NCBI GenBank assembly: GCA_001781715.1 | Contig: MFMD01000014.1 | Location: 1-7,121, forward strand | Direction of reading: 5' to 3' | DNA: 7,121 nucleotides | DNA from: Candidatus Kaiserbacteria bacterium RIFCSPLOWO2_01_FULL_55_19 | Lineage (GTDB): Bacteria > Patescibacteriota > Minisyncoccia > Phycocordibacterales > Phycocordibacteraceae | In this document: piece by piece, positions 1-5,746 of the stretch | How the letters are laid out: every line of letters starts with the position of its first letter | How positions within the stretch are numbered: position 1 is the stretch's first letter | Position numbers and translations under genes: made by a program | Notes under the pieces: model-generated | Database searches by the model: none | The model's input: only the letters and a program-made list of their open reading frames with translations | Told to the model about the DNA's origin: nothing

Positions 1-56
1 AAACCGCGTTACTTTTCCCTGAACTGCAGATACGCATGTCATCTCGTCAGGAGTAA
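1..56 (+). CDS. Possible 3' end of an upstream gene (partial)
   Basis: One frame is open from the window edge to a TAA at 54-56 and would encode a tail TALLFPELQIRMSSRQE. It would end 4 nt before the TTG start at 61, and the ribosome-binding site of the next gene would lie across its last codons, a normal operon arrangement. Only about 17 codons are visible, so neither family nor reality can be judged. The frame of the next gene is also open to the window edge, so this could instead be non-coding or the 5' part of that gene. Confidence 0.3.
   Translation, partial: TALLFPELQIRMSSRQE
49..53 (+). promoter_or_regulatory. Ribosome-binding site AGGAG deciding the TTG start
   Basis: AGGAG lies 7 nt upstream of the TTG at 61, which is ideal Shine-Dalgarno spacing. 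The downstream frame is open further 5' without an ATG or GTG in it, so this site is the main reason to begin the small protein at TTG 61. Confidence 0.6.
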
Positions 57-60
57 GAGA

Positions 61-309
61 TTGGCAATTGATCTGTCGTCCTCCCCTACACTGTACGAGG
101 GTTTCGTCTCTCGCCTTGAACCGCTATACAAGAGAAGGAGGGTTGAAGGACCGACACTTCTCTGTCAGGTGGCTAGCGGAAAGGTATCGGAGGAAGGGTT
201 CGGGTATTTCATCAAATTCACCGTGTTAGGGGAGGAGTTCATTCTGCCGCAGTCGTTTTACAGTGATTGCAGAGCGGCTATCCCCGAGCGGGTTCGGCGC
301 CGCTTCTGA
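61..309 (+). CDS. Small hypothetical protein, 82 aa, TTG start
   Basis: I do not recognise this protein. The TTG start has a well-placed AGGAG and the gene is followed 11 bp after its stop by a strong terminator in the same orientation; both support a real gene. The protein is soluble-looking, with no signal peptide or membrane span. It has a basic patch YKRRR (about residues 23-27), two cysteines (about 35 and 70), a stretch rich in Gly, Phe and Tyr that may be beta-strand (about 46-62), and a basic end RVRRRF. The frame continues open to the left edge of the window, so a longer protein starting outside is possible. It converges on the cfa gene. No function is proposed. Confidence 0.6.
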   Translation: MAIDLSSSPTLYEGFVSRLEPLYKRRRVEGPTLLCQVASGKVSEEGFGYFIKFTVLGEEFILPQSFYSDCRAAIPERVRRRF

Positions 310-320
310 CGCCGTTTCGC

Positions 321-361
321 GAGGCCCCAAGTACTAGCTCTGTACGGGGCCTCTTTCTTTT
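321..361 (+). terminator. Intrinsic terminator of the small plus-strand gene
   Basis: The perfect 8-bp arms GAGGCCCC (321-328) and GGGGCCTC (346-353) enclose a 2-nt bulge AA, a second GTAC/GTAC stem (331-334 with 342-345) and a 7-nt loop. The hairpin is followed by TTTCTTTT (354-361), the expected U-rich tail for plus-strand transcription. The tail runs into the stop codon of the convergent cfa gene. On the minus strand the same hairpin lies 6 nt past the cfa stop but lacks a U tract, so it is a poor minus-strand terminator, although it could protect the 3' end of the cfa mRNA. Confidence 0.9.
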
Positions 362-1511
362 ACCGCACGCTCTGGTAGCCACCGGGAACACCGCCTTTGG
401 AGAGGACAATTTGCCAGAGCTGCGTGTCGCGTGCGCGGAAGGCGCCCGCACAGATGAGGAGATAGTACTTCCACATCCGATAAAACCGTTCTCCGTACTT
501 TCCTTTCAGTCTCGGCCATGCCCTATCAAAATTCTTGAACCACGCCATCAGGGTCTTGTCGTAGTCGGCGCCGAAGTTATGCAGGTCTTCTACAATAAAT
601 AACCTCTCTGTCGCCTTCCCCAGTTGTGCGATAGACGGCAGGAGGCCGCCGGGGAAAATATATTTATTAATCCACGGGTCACTCGTGAGGCACGAGATAG
701 GATACCCAATCGTGTGGAGCAAGAAGAGACCATCATCCTTCAAACACCGGTTCGCGACTTCAAAATAAGTCCGGTGATTCTTGACTCCCACATGTTCAAA
801 CATACCGAGTGAGACGATGCGGTCAAATTGCTCATTCACCTCACGGTAGTCCTGCACGCGAATTTCTATGGGGAACCCTTTACAGAGTTCTCGTGCGAGC
901 ACCGCCTGCTCCTTGGAAACGGTCAGCCCCACAACCGAGACACCGTACTTTTCTGCCGCATATTTGGCGAAGCTCCCCCACCCGCATCCGATATCCAGAA
1001 TGTGGTCTCCTTTCTGGAGCCCCATTTTCTTGCAGACGAGCTCCAGCTTCGCCTCTTGCGCCTCGTCTAATGTCTTTTGAGGCGAGCCGCCCCAGTATCC
1101 GCAGGTATATACCATCCGCTTGTCGAGCATCGCTTCGTAGAGGTCATTCCCAAGATCATAGTGGACCTCGCCCACGGTAAACGCACGTTCTCTTGACTGC
1201 AGATTGAAGAGAAATGCTTTGGCCAGCGTGAGAACCGAGGCAAGGTTTATCGCAATCCCTCTTTCCACATGAGCGCTCAACGCCTTGTTGATGAATGCAT
1301 CAAGCGCATTCGCGTCCCACCAGCCGTCCATATACGCCTCGCCTAACCCTAGCGTCCCGTAGCGAATCACGCGATTAAAGAATCGCTCGTCGTAGACGGT
1401 AATATCCTGCGGGCGATTCCCGCCTATTTGTATATCAGCTTTCTCTAGCAACTCGGTAACAAACACGCGTGCGGACACCATGTCACAATAATATACATCA
1501 CTTACTTGCAA
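360..1511 (-). CDS. cfa: Cyclopropane-fatty-acyl-phospholipid synthase
   Basis: This enzyme transfers a methylene group from S-adenosylmethionine to the cis double bond of unsaturated acyl chains in membrane phospholipids, acting at the inner face of the membrane. The 383-aa product has the family's usual length (E. coli Cfa is 382 aa). It has an N-terminal lipid-associating domain (about 1-115) and a C-terminal SAM-methyltransferase domain. The SAM-binding loop LDIGCGWGS is at 172-180. The bicarbonate and active-site residues known for E. coli Cfa are all present: Cys137 in YTCGYW, Glu239 in MFEHVG, His266 and Ile268 in LLHTIG, Tyr317 in FGADYD. The C-terminal GAFRARDTQLWQ is also typical, so it should be active. 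The TTG at 1511 is chosen because AAGGA lies 10 nt before it; the alternative ATG is codon 11 (1481), with no clear ribosome-binding site. It lies 74 bp downstream of typA on the same strand. Confidence 0.96.
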   Translation of the reverse strand: MQVSDVYYCDMVSARVFVTELLEKADIQIGGNRPQDITVYDERFFNRVIRYGTLGLGEAYMDGWWDANALDAFINKALSAHVERGIAINLASVLTLAKAFLFNLQSRERAFTVGEVHYDLGNDLYEAMLDKRMVYTCGYWGGSPQKTLDEAQEAKLELVCKKMGLQKGDHILDIGCGWGSFAKYAAEKYGVSVVGLTVSKEQAVLARELCKGFPIEIRVQDYREVNEQFDRIVSLGMFEHVGVKNHRTYFEVANRCLKDDGLFLLHTIGYPISCLTSDPWINKYIFPGGLLPSIAQLGKATERLFIVEDLHNFGADYDKTLMAWFKNFDRAWPRLKGKYGERFYRMWKYYLLICAGAFRARDTQLWQIVLSKGGVPGGYQSVR

Positions 1512-1521
1512 GAATCACTTT

Positions 1522-1526
1522 TCCTT
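1522..1526 (-). promoter_or_regulatory. Ribosome-binding site AAGGA for cfa
   Basis: On the minus strand AAGGA stands 10 nt upstream of the TTG at 1511. No comparable site precedes the ATG at 1481, which favours the TTG start. The rest of the 74-bp typA-cfa gap (1512-1585) is AT-rich and contains a 10-bp palindrome GCCTATAGGC (1533-1542). I see no intrinsic terminator and only weak -10 candidates there, so cfa may be co-transcribed with typA or have a weak promoter of its own. Confidence 0.5.
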
Positions 1527-1585
1527 AACGTAGCCTATAGGCGATACTAAGGTAAAGTAGAAATATAGAATGTGGCGAGACTGTG

Positions 1586-3406
1586 TTACCGGCGGGCTTT
1601 GGCGCGGTCGTTTTCAGTCAAATATTGTTTGCGTAAACGAACAGATTTCGGCGTGATTTCAAGATACTCGTCGTCCGACATTATTTCCATCCCGCGCTCA
1701 ATGGTGAGGTCAATCGTCGGCACCAGCGTGAGTGCCTCGTCCATACCCGAGGAACGCACATTTGATTGGTTCTTCCCTTTCGTCGGGTTCGCCATCATCT
1801 CTTCGCCTTTCGCGGTGTTGCCGATGACCATACCCTCGTACACTTCGGTTGCCGGCTTGATATAGAGCTGGCCGCGGTCTTGGAGATACCAGAGCGCGTA
1901 GCCGAGCGATTTGCCGGTCGCCATTGAAATCATTGAGCCGACTTGCCGCTTCTTAATCTCGCCCGCGTACGGCTTGAAGCCGAGCACCCGTGAAGAGAGA
2001 ATTCCCTCTCCTTTCGTATCAATGATGAACATATTTTTGTAGCCGAGGAGTCCGCGCGTCGGGCCGACCAGCGTGAGGCGCACACTGTTACCGTGTTGCG
2101 TGAGATTCTGGAGTACGAAGGCGCGGAGCCCCAGCTTCTCAATAATGGCACCCTGAAATTCTGACGGCGTATCAATAATGACTTCTTCAAACGGCTCTAA
2201 TTTTGCCGGATGCCCCTCCGGGTCCGTCCCTTCGCGGATGATGACCTGCGGTTGGGAAATCTGGAGTTCATACCCCTCGCGGCGCATATTCTCTAAGAGG
2301 ACGGCGATATGGAGTTCTCCGCGACCGGACACGCGGAAGGATTCTGCCGTTCCGAAGTCAATCTTCAGGCCGACATTGACCTCGAGTTCTTTCGTCAGCC
2401 GTTCACGTATCTGGCGGCTCGTCACATACTTCCCCTCCTTCCCTGCAAAGGGCGAATTATTGACAAGGAAGTTGAGTGCAATCGTCGGTTCGTCAACCGC
2501 AATCGCGGGTAGCGGTGCCGCTGATTCGTCCGTGGTGATTGTCTCGCCGATATAAATGTCGGGAAGACCGGCGATAAGCGCGATATCACCGGCGCTCGCC
2601 TCAAGCGCTTCTACGCGCTCAAGCCCTTTGAAGGTAAATATCTTCGTTGTACGGCCTGTGCGCGTTGTACCGTCTGGCTTCTTAATCCACACCGTTTGGT
2701 TCGGGCGCACCGTCCCCTTGTAGATGCGACCGACCGCGAGCCGACCCATAAAGTTGTCGTAGGCGAGGTTAAACGGTTGGAGCAAGAGTGGCGCGTCTGC
2801 CGATGCAGAAGCATTTGCCGCCGGCACCTTCTCAAGGATGAGGTCCAGAAGCGGGGTGAGGTCCATATTCTCTTGTGTACCGCCCATCATAAGATCATCT
2901 GGCTTTAGTGACGCCCGACCGTCACGTCCAATCGCGTACACAACAGGAAAATCAGACTGTTCGTCCGAGGCGCCGAGCTCAAGGAAGAGCTCAAGCACCT
3001 GCTCCTCGCAGCGCGCGGGGTTCGCCGCCGGCTTATCAATCTTATTTAAGACAACAATCGGCTTAAGACCGAGCTCCAGCGACTTCTTCAATACGAAACG
3101 CGTCTGCGGCATCGGCCCCTCCTGCGCATCCACAACAAGAAGCACGCAGTCAATAGAACGGAGCACGCGCTCAACTTCAGAGCCGAAGTCGGCATGCCCG
3201 GGTGTGTCCACGATGTTTATCTTGGTCCCCTTATATTCCACCGCCGCATTCTTCGCGTAAATAGTGATACCGCGCTCGCGCTCAATCACATTCGTGTCCA
3301 TCGTGGTGCCCTCCGGCGACGCGCCTGTCTGCTTCAGGATGGCGTCAGTCAAGGCCGTCTTCCCGTGGTCCACATGTGCGATTATCGCTATATTTCTAAT
3401 CTCCAT
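1586..3406 (-). CDS. typA: Translational GTPase TypA/BipA
   Basis: TypA/BipA is an EF-G-like GTPase that binds the ribosome and assists large-subunit assembly and translation under stress or cold. The 606-aa length matches the family (E. coli BipA is 607 aa). G motifs are clear: G1 AHVDHGKT at 10-17, G2 ERGITI at 44-49, G3 DTPGH at 67-71, G4 NKID at 121-124. The G5 position reads VYAIGRDG (about 157-164) in place of the more usual VYASA-type motif. An EF-Tu-like beta-barrel follows (about 205-300), then EF-G III/V-like domains and the TypA-specific C-terminal domain. The near-terminal stretch ITPKSVRLRKQYLTEND is typical of TypA. The ATG at 3406 has no Shine-Dalgarno; a TATCAT box ends only 6 nt upstream, suggesting a leaderless message. 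It is separated from the upstream ABC operon by a terminator and precedes cfa. Confidence 0.97.
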   Translation of the reverse strand: MEIRNIAIIAHVDHGKTALTDAILKQTGASPEGTTMDTNVIERERGITIYAKNAAVEYKGTKINIVDTPGHADFGSEVERVLRSIDCVLLVVDAQEGPMPQTRFVLKKSLELGLKPIVVLNKIDKPAANPARCEEQVLELFLELGASDEQSDFPVVYAIGRDGRASLKPDDLMMGGTQENMDLTPLLDLILEKVPAANASASADAPLLLQPFNLAYDNFMGRLAVGRIYKGTVRPNQTVWIKKPDGTTRTGRTTKIFTFKGLERVEALEASAGDIALIAGLPDIYIGETITTDESAAPLPAIAVDEPTIALNFLVNNSPFAGKEGKYVTSRQIRERLTKELEVNVGLKIDFGTAESFRVSGRGELHIAVLLENMRREGYELQISQPQVIIREGTDPEGHPAKLEPFEEVIIDTPSEFQGAIIEKLGLRAFVLQNLTQHGNSVRLTLVGPTRGLLGYKNMFIIDTKGEGILSSRVLGFKPYAGEIKKRQVGSMISMATGKSLGYALWYLQDRGQLYIKPATEVYEGMVIGNTAKGEEMMANPTKGKNQSNVRSSGMDEALTLVPTIDLTIERGMEIMSDDEYLEITPKSVRLRKQYLTENDRAKARR

Positions 3407-3412
3407 ACGAAA

Positions 3413-3442
3413 ATGATACTGCGAATTCTTGCCCCGTTACAA
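3413..3442 (-). promoter_or_regulatory. Predicted typA promoter, leaderless type
   Basis: On the minus strand, TTGTAA (3437-3442, 4 of 6 matches to TTGACA) is followed after 18 bp by TATCAT (3413-3418, 5 of 6 to TATAAT). Only 6 nt (3407-3412) separate the -10 box from the typA ATG, so transcription would begin at or next to the start codon. This fits the absence of a Shine-Dalgarno. The prediction is by inspection only. Confidence 0.5.
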
Positions 3443-3471
3443 CACGAGGTTTTGCGAGTTTTGTAATGGGG
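3432..3471. repeat. Inverted repeat overlapping the typA -35 box
   Basis: CCCCGTTACAA (3432-3442) pairs with TTGTAATGGGG (3461-3471) over 11 bp, with a single G-T mismatch that would be a wobble pair in RNA. The arms are 18 nt apart. Neither side is followed by a U tract, so it is not an intrinsic terminator. One arm contains the predicted -35 hexamer of typA, a position suited to an operator. If transcription started further upstream, it could instead be an RNA stem in the typA leader. Confidence 0.55.
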
Positions 3472-3476
3472 TCCAT

Positions 3477-3501
3477 AAAAATAAATCCGCCAGCTGGCGG
3501 A
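3477..3501 (-). terminator. Intrinsic terminator of the YadGH-like operon
   Basis: A perfect 16-bp palindrome TCCGCCAGCTGGCGGA (3486-3501) folds into a 6-bp GC-rich stem with an AGCT loop. On the minus strand it is followed by TTTATTTTT (3485 down to 3477), the U-rich tail of an intrinsic terminator. It sits about 50 nt past the permease stop. A short GCGG at 3505-3508 (minus) could compete for CCGC of the left arm, but this is only 4 bp. On the plus strand no U tract follows. The remaining gap 3502-3552 contains a weak hairpin (3513-3529). Confidence 0.8.
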
Positions 3502-3552
3502 AGCCCGCAGACGGTACATTCAACATACCACTAAACTACGGTTATGCAAAGG

Positions 3553-4329
3553 TCATTGCTTGAGGCCGAGACCTTTCTTGAGGAAATACCAATTCACCCC
3601 GAGGAGAATGCCGGTGAGGAGGAGCAGGACCGCGGTACAGATGAAGATGGACACATCGCTCGTGCCGAGGAAGCCGTACCGGAAACCGTTGATAATGTAG
3701 AAAACGGGGTTCGCGAGCGACAGTGTCTGCCAGAGGGGAGGGAGCGAGTGGATGGAGTAGAACACGCCGCCGAGATAGACAAGCGGGGTGAGCACGAAGG
3801 TCGGAACAATCGTGATGCTGTCAAAGCTCTTGGCGTAGATGCCGTTAATGAGCCCGCCGAGCGAGAACACGAGCGAGGAGAGGAAGAGGAAAAGAAGAAC
3901 GATAAGCGGGTGCGCGACAGACGGGAGCGCAAAGAAGAACGAGACGATAAGCACCAGCACCCCTACCAGCATTCCGCGGATAATGCCGCTCGTGATGAAG
4001 CCGGCGATAATAACAAGCGTTGGAGTTGGTGAGACGAGAACCTCGTCAATGTTGCGCGAGAAGAACTTGGCAAAGAAGAATGTGGATGCGACTTCCATAA
4101 ACGCACTCGTGATAACCGAGAGCATCACGAGACCGGGTACGACAAAGAGGATATAGGGTACGCCGTCCAGTTCTCCGATTCTGGAGCCGAGAATAGTGCC
4201 GAAGATGGCGAAGTAGAGGACGGAGGTGACGAGCGGAGGCAGAAGCGTCTGCGACCAAATACGGAATATGCGGATGACGCCCTTGCGCACGATGGTATAG
4301 AAAGAAATGAATTGTTTCTCAAGGGGCAT
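3553..4329 (-). CDS. ABC-2 type transporter permease, YadH-like
   Basis: This is the membrane subunit of an ABC exporter, paired with the ATPase encoded directly upstream. The 258-aa length matches E. coli YadH (256 aa), and it shares strong landmarks with that protein: RIWSQTLLPPLVTSVLYF at 23-40, VPGLVMLSVIT at 64-74, SRNIDEVLVSPTPT at 91-104, FDSITIVPTFVLTPLVYLGGVFYS at 169-192 (interrupted in this note only by the range), and NGFRYGFLG at 214-222. About six hydrophobic spans are visible: roughly 28-48, 58-82, 104-133, 141-165, 171-191 and 228-250. The substrate cannot be read from sequence; YadGH itself is poorly characterised and related systems export lipids, polysaccharides or drugs. 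The ATG is one base after the TAG of the ATPase gene and has no Shine-Dalgarno, so translation is probably coupled. Confidence 0.93.
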   Translation of the reverse strand: MPLEKQFISFYTIVRKGVIRIFRIWSQTLLPPLVTSVLYFAIFGTILGSRIGELDGVPYILFVVPGLVMLSVITSAFMEVASTFFFAKFFSRNIDEVLVSPTPTLVIIAGFITSGIIRGMLVGVLVLIVSFFFALPSVAHPLIVLLFLFLSSLVFSLGGLINGIYAKSFDSITIVPTFVLTPLVYLGGVFYSIHSLPPLWQTLSLANPVFYIINGFRYGFLGTSDVSIFICTAVLLLLTGILLGVNWYFLKKGLGLKQ

Positions 4330-4330
4330 A

Positions 4331-5089
4331 CTAGGTTTGTTCGCTGGTGAGCTTCACAAAGATATCCTCAAGCTTGCCCCCGCCGTATCCTGAAGTGCCT
4401 CCCTCGTGGGTCTTGAGCACCTCTTCCATAGAGCCGGCGAGGATAATCTCGCCCTTATTGATGATGGCGACATGCGAAGCGAGTCGCTCCGCTTCCTCTA
4501 GATAATGCGTGGTGAGTAGAATAGTGATGCCCTGCTTCGTAAGCGCAGTGAGGTAGTCCCACATACTACGACGAAGCTCCACATCCACCCCTGCCGTCGG
4601 CTCGTCCAGAATGAGGAACTTCGGCTCGTGGATAAGCGCGCGGGCAATCATCAATCGGCGCTTCATACCGCCCGAGAGGCGAAATCCAATCTGATCCATC
4701 TTGTCACCGAGACCGAGGTCTCCCAGAATCTTCTTTGCGCGCGGGATAGCGACGGAACGCGGGATGCCGTAGTAGCCCGCCTGATTCACGACGACATCAA
4801 GCGGTTTCATCCACGGGTCAAAGTTTATTTCCTGCCCGCAGAGCCCGATGAGTGCGCGTGTCCACTCGGGCTCTTTCTCAATATCAATGCCGTGCACGCT
4901 GACCGACCCAGCCGTCTTGGTCACAAGCCCTGTCACAATTCCTATAAGCGTAGTCTTACCCGCTCCGTTCGGCCCAAGCAGGGCGAAGAAGTCTCCCGAG
5001 GGTACTTCAAGCGAAACACCCTTAAGTGCTTGTGTACCGCTCGCATAAGTCTTCTCCAGATTCTTGATAGTAAGCGCCGGTTCATTCAT
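4331..5089 (-). CDS. ABC transporter ATP-binding protein, YadG-like
   Basis: This is the cytoplasmic ATPase that powers the adjacent YadH-like permease. With the chosen ATG it is 252 aa. All motifs are intact: Walker A GPNGAGKT 39-46, Q-loop Gln86, signature LSGGM 138-142, Walker B FLILDE 158-163, D-loop AGVD 166-169, H-loop His195. The run LDEPTAGVDVELRRSMW is almost identical to E. coli YadG. YadG is longer at the C terminus; here that part is reduced to a glycine-rich link (GGTSGYGGG, about 230-238) and a short end LEDIFVKL. The reading frame stays open upstream to an ATG at 5140, which would add 17 residues. I prefer 5089 because it matches where YadG begins and because a TGATACAAT promoter element (5100-5108) falls inside the longer version. 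No Shine-Dalgarno is visible. Confidence 0.95.
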   Translation of the reverse strand: MNEPALTIKNLEKTYASGTQALKGVSLEVPSGDFFALLGPNGAGKTTLIGIVTGLVTKTAGSVSVHGIDIEKEPEWTRALIGLCGQEINFDPWMKPLDVVVNQAGYYGIPRSVAIPRAKKILGDLGLGDKMDQIGFRLSGGMKRRLMIARALIHEPKFLILDEPTAGVDVELRRSMWDYLTALTKQGITILLTTHYLEEAERLASHVAIINKGEIILAGSMEEVLKTHEGGTSGYGGGKLEDIFVKLTSEQT

Positions 5090-5099
5090 TGAGATACCG

Positions 5100-5108
5100 A
5101 TTGTATCA
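5100..5108 (-). promoter_or_regulatory. Extended -10 promoter of the YadGH-like operon
   Basis: The minus strand reads TGATACAAT: a TACAAT -10 box (5 of 6) with the TG extension. It ends 10 nt before the ATG at 5089, so the mRNA would be leaderless or carry only a few untranslated bases. No good -35 box is seen, which is acceptable for an extended -10 promoter. Predicted by inspection. Confidence 0.5.
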
Positions 5109-5149
5109 CACACTCCAAAACCATATCGAATTTGCGGCATAAAACACGC

Positions 5150-5155
5150 TACAAT
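5150..5155 (+). promoter_or_regulatory. -10 box of the plus-strand membrane protein gene
   Basis: TACAAT (5 of 6 to TATAAT) ends 7 nt before the ATG at 5163, placing the expected transcription start on or beside the start codon. It is flanked by a small CGCT/AGCG inverted repeat (5147-5150, 5157-5160). A convincing -35 hexamer is not visible. It lies about 45 bp from the oppositely directed box for the ABC operon. Confidence 0.45.
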
Positions 5156-5162
5156 AAGCGGG

Positions 5163-5738
5163 ATGGGGGTGAATAAACAGAATGGGAATAGGAGCTACCT
5201 GCTGCAGGATGTGGCGATAGTCGTTATCAGTGTGCTCGTTGCGGTACTCCTCGTGCGCACCAATACGCTCGCCAACCTCCTCACATCAACTGAGGGAATG
5301 GGGTTCTTGGGTGCGTTTGTCGCGGGGATGTTCTTCACCACTCTCTTCACGACGGCACCCGCTATGGCGGCACTCGGAGAGGTCTCGCTCCTGCACGGTA
5401 TCCTCTACACGGCGGTCTTCGGAGCGCTCGGGAGTGTTGTGGGCGATCTTATTATTTTCCGATTCGTGCGCGACCGTTTCTCGGACCATATAGCCGAGAT
5501 GCTGACGCACCAGAGCATCTGGCGCCGCCTTCATCTCTTGTTCAAGCGGCGTGTCTTCCGCTGGGGAACTCTTCTTGTGGGTGGACTCATCCTCGCCTCG
5601 CCACTCCCCGACGAGCTTGGCATCACCGTTCTCGGCTTTTCAAAGATGCGTATGGGATATTTTGCAGAACTATCATTTGTCTTTAACTTCCTTGGGATTC
5701 TCGTGATCGGCCTTGTCGCACGCTCGTTTGTCGGATAA
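5163..5738 (+). CDS. Multi-pass membrane protein, possibly VTT/DedA-like
   Basis: The 191-aa product is an integral membrane protein with about five hydrophobic segments: roughly 17-32, 46-72, 77-101, 134-158 and 166-188. A charged stretch (about 100-133, rich in Arg, Lys and His) separates the two membrane halves and is probably cytoplasmic. The segment ASPLPDELGITVLGFSKM (145-162) resembles the re-entrant, proline-containing region of small VTT/DedA-superfamily proteins, which are linked to lipid scrambling or membrane homeostasis, but the match is from memory and loose. The frame is open back to 5064, inside the opposite-strand ATPase gene; the ATG at 5163 is preferred because a TACAAT box ends 7 nt upstream. 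A GTG at 5169 is a close alternative. It diverges from the ABC operon and converges on the pirin gene with an 8-bp gap. Confidence 0.85.
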   Translation: MGVNKQNGNRSYLLQDVAIVVISVLVAVLLVRTNTLANLLTSTEGMGFLGAFVAGMFFTTLFTTAPAMAALGEVSLLHGILYTAVFGALGSVVGDLIIFRFVRDRFSDHIAEMLTHQSIWRRLHLLFKRRVFRWGTLLVGGLILASPLPDELGITVLGFSKMRMGYFAELSFVFNFLGILVIGLVARSFVG

Positions 5739-5746
5739 CTACTCCG

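Noticed and set aside
360..602. Plus-strand open frame of 111 codons (267-602).
   Set aside because: It crosses the terminator of the small gene and then runs antisense to conserved cfa codons.
1533..1542. Palindrome GCCTATAGGC in the typA-cfa gap as an operator or promoter.
   Set aside because: Ten bases is short, the associated -35 match is poor, and nothing else supports it; recorded in the gap description only.
3480..3552. A tRNA gene on the minus strand, suggested by GTAGTTTAGTGGTA (3526-3539).
   Set aside because: Only a D-arm-like stretch is present. I found no matching acceptor arm, no anticodon stem pairing, and no GGTTCGAATCC-type T-arm downstream. At most it is a relic.
3544..4032. 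A 162-codon plus-strand frame rich in Glu, Arg and Lys.
   Set aside because: It lies antisense to the well-supported permease gene; the charged low-complexity composition is what antisense reading of hydrophobic codons gives.
5090..5140. Longer N terminus (17 extra residues) for the YadG-like ATPase.
   Set aside because: The extension has no ribosome-binding site, does not match the YadG family start, and would cover the predicted promoter.
5064..5162. Longer N terminus (33 extra residues) for the plus-strand membrane protein.
   Set aside because: It would overlap the start of the divergent ATPase gene and both predicted promoters; the ATG at 5163 gives a normal short N terminus before the first membrane span.
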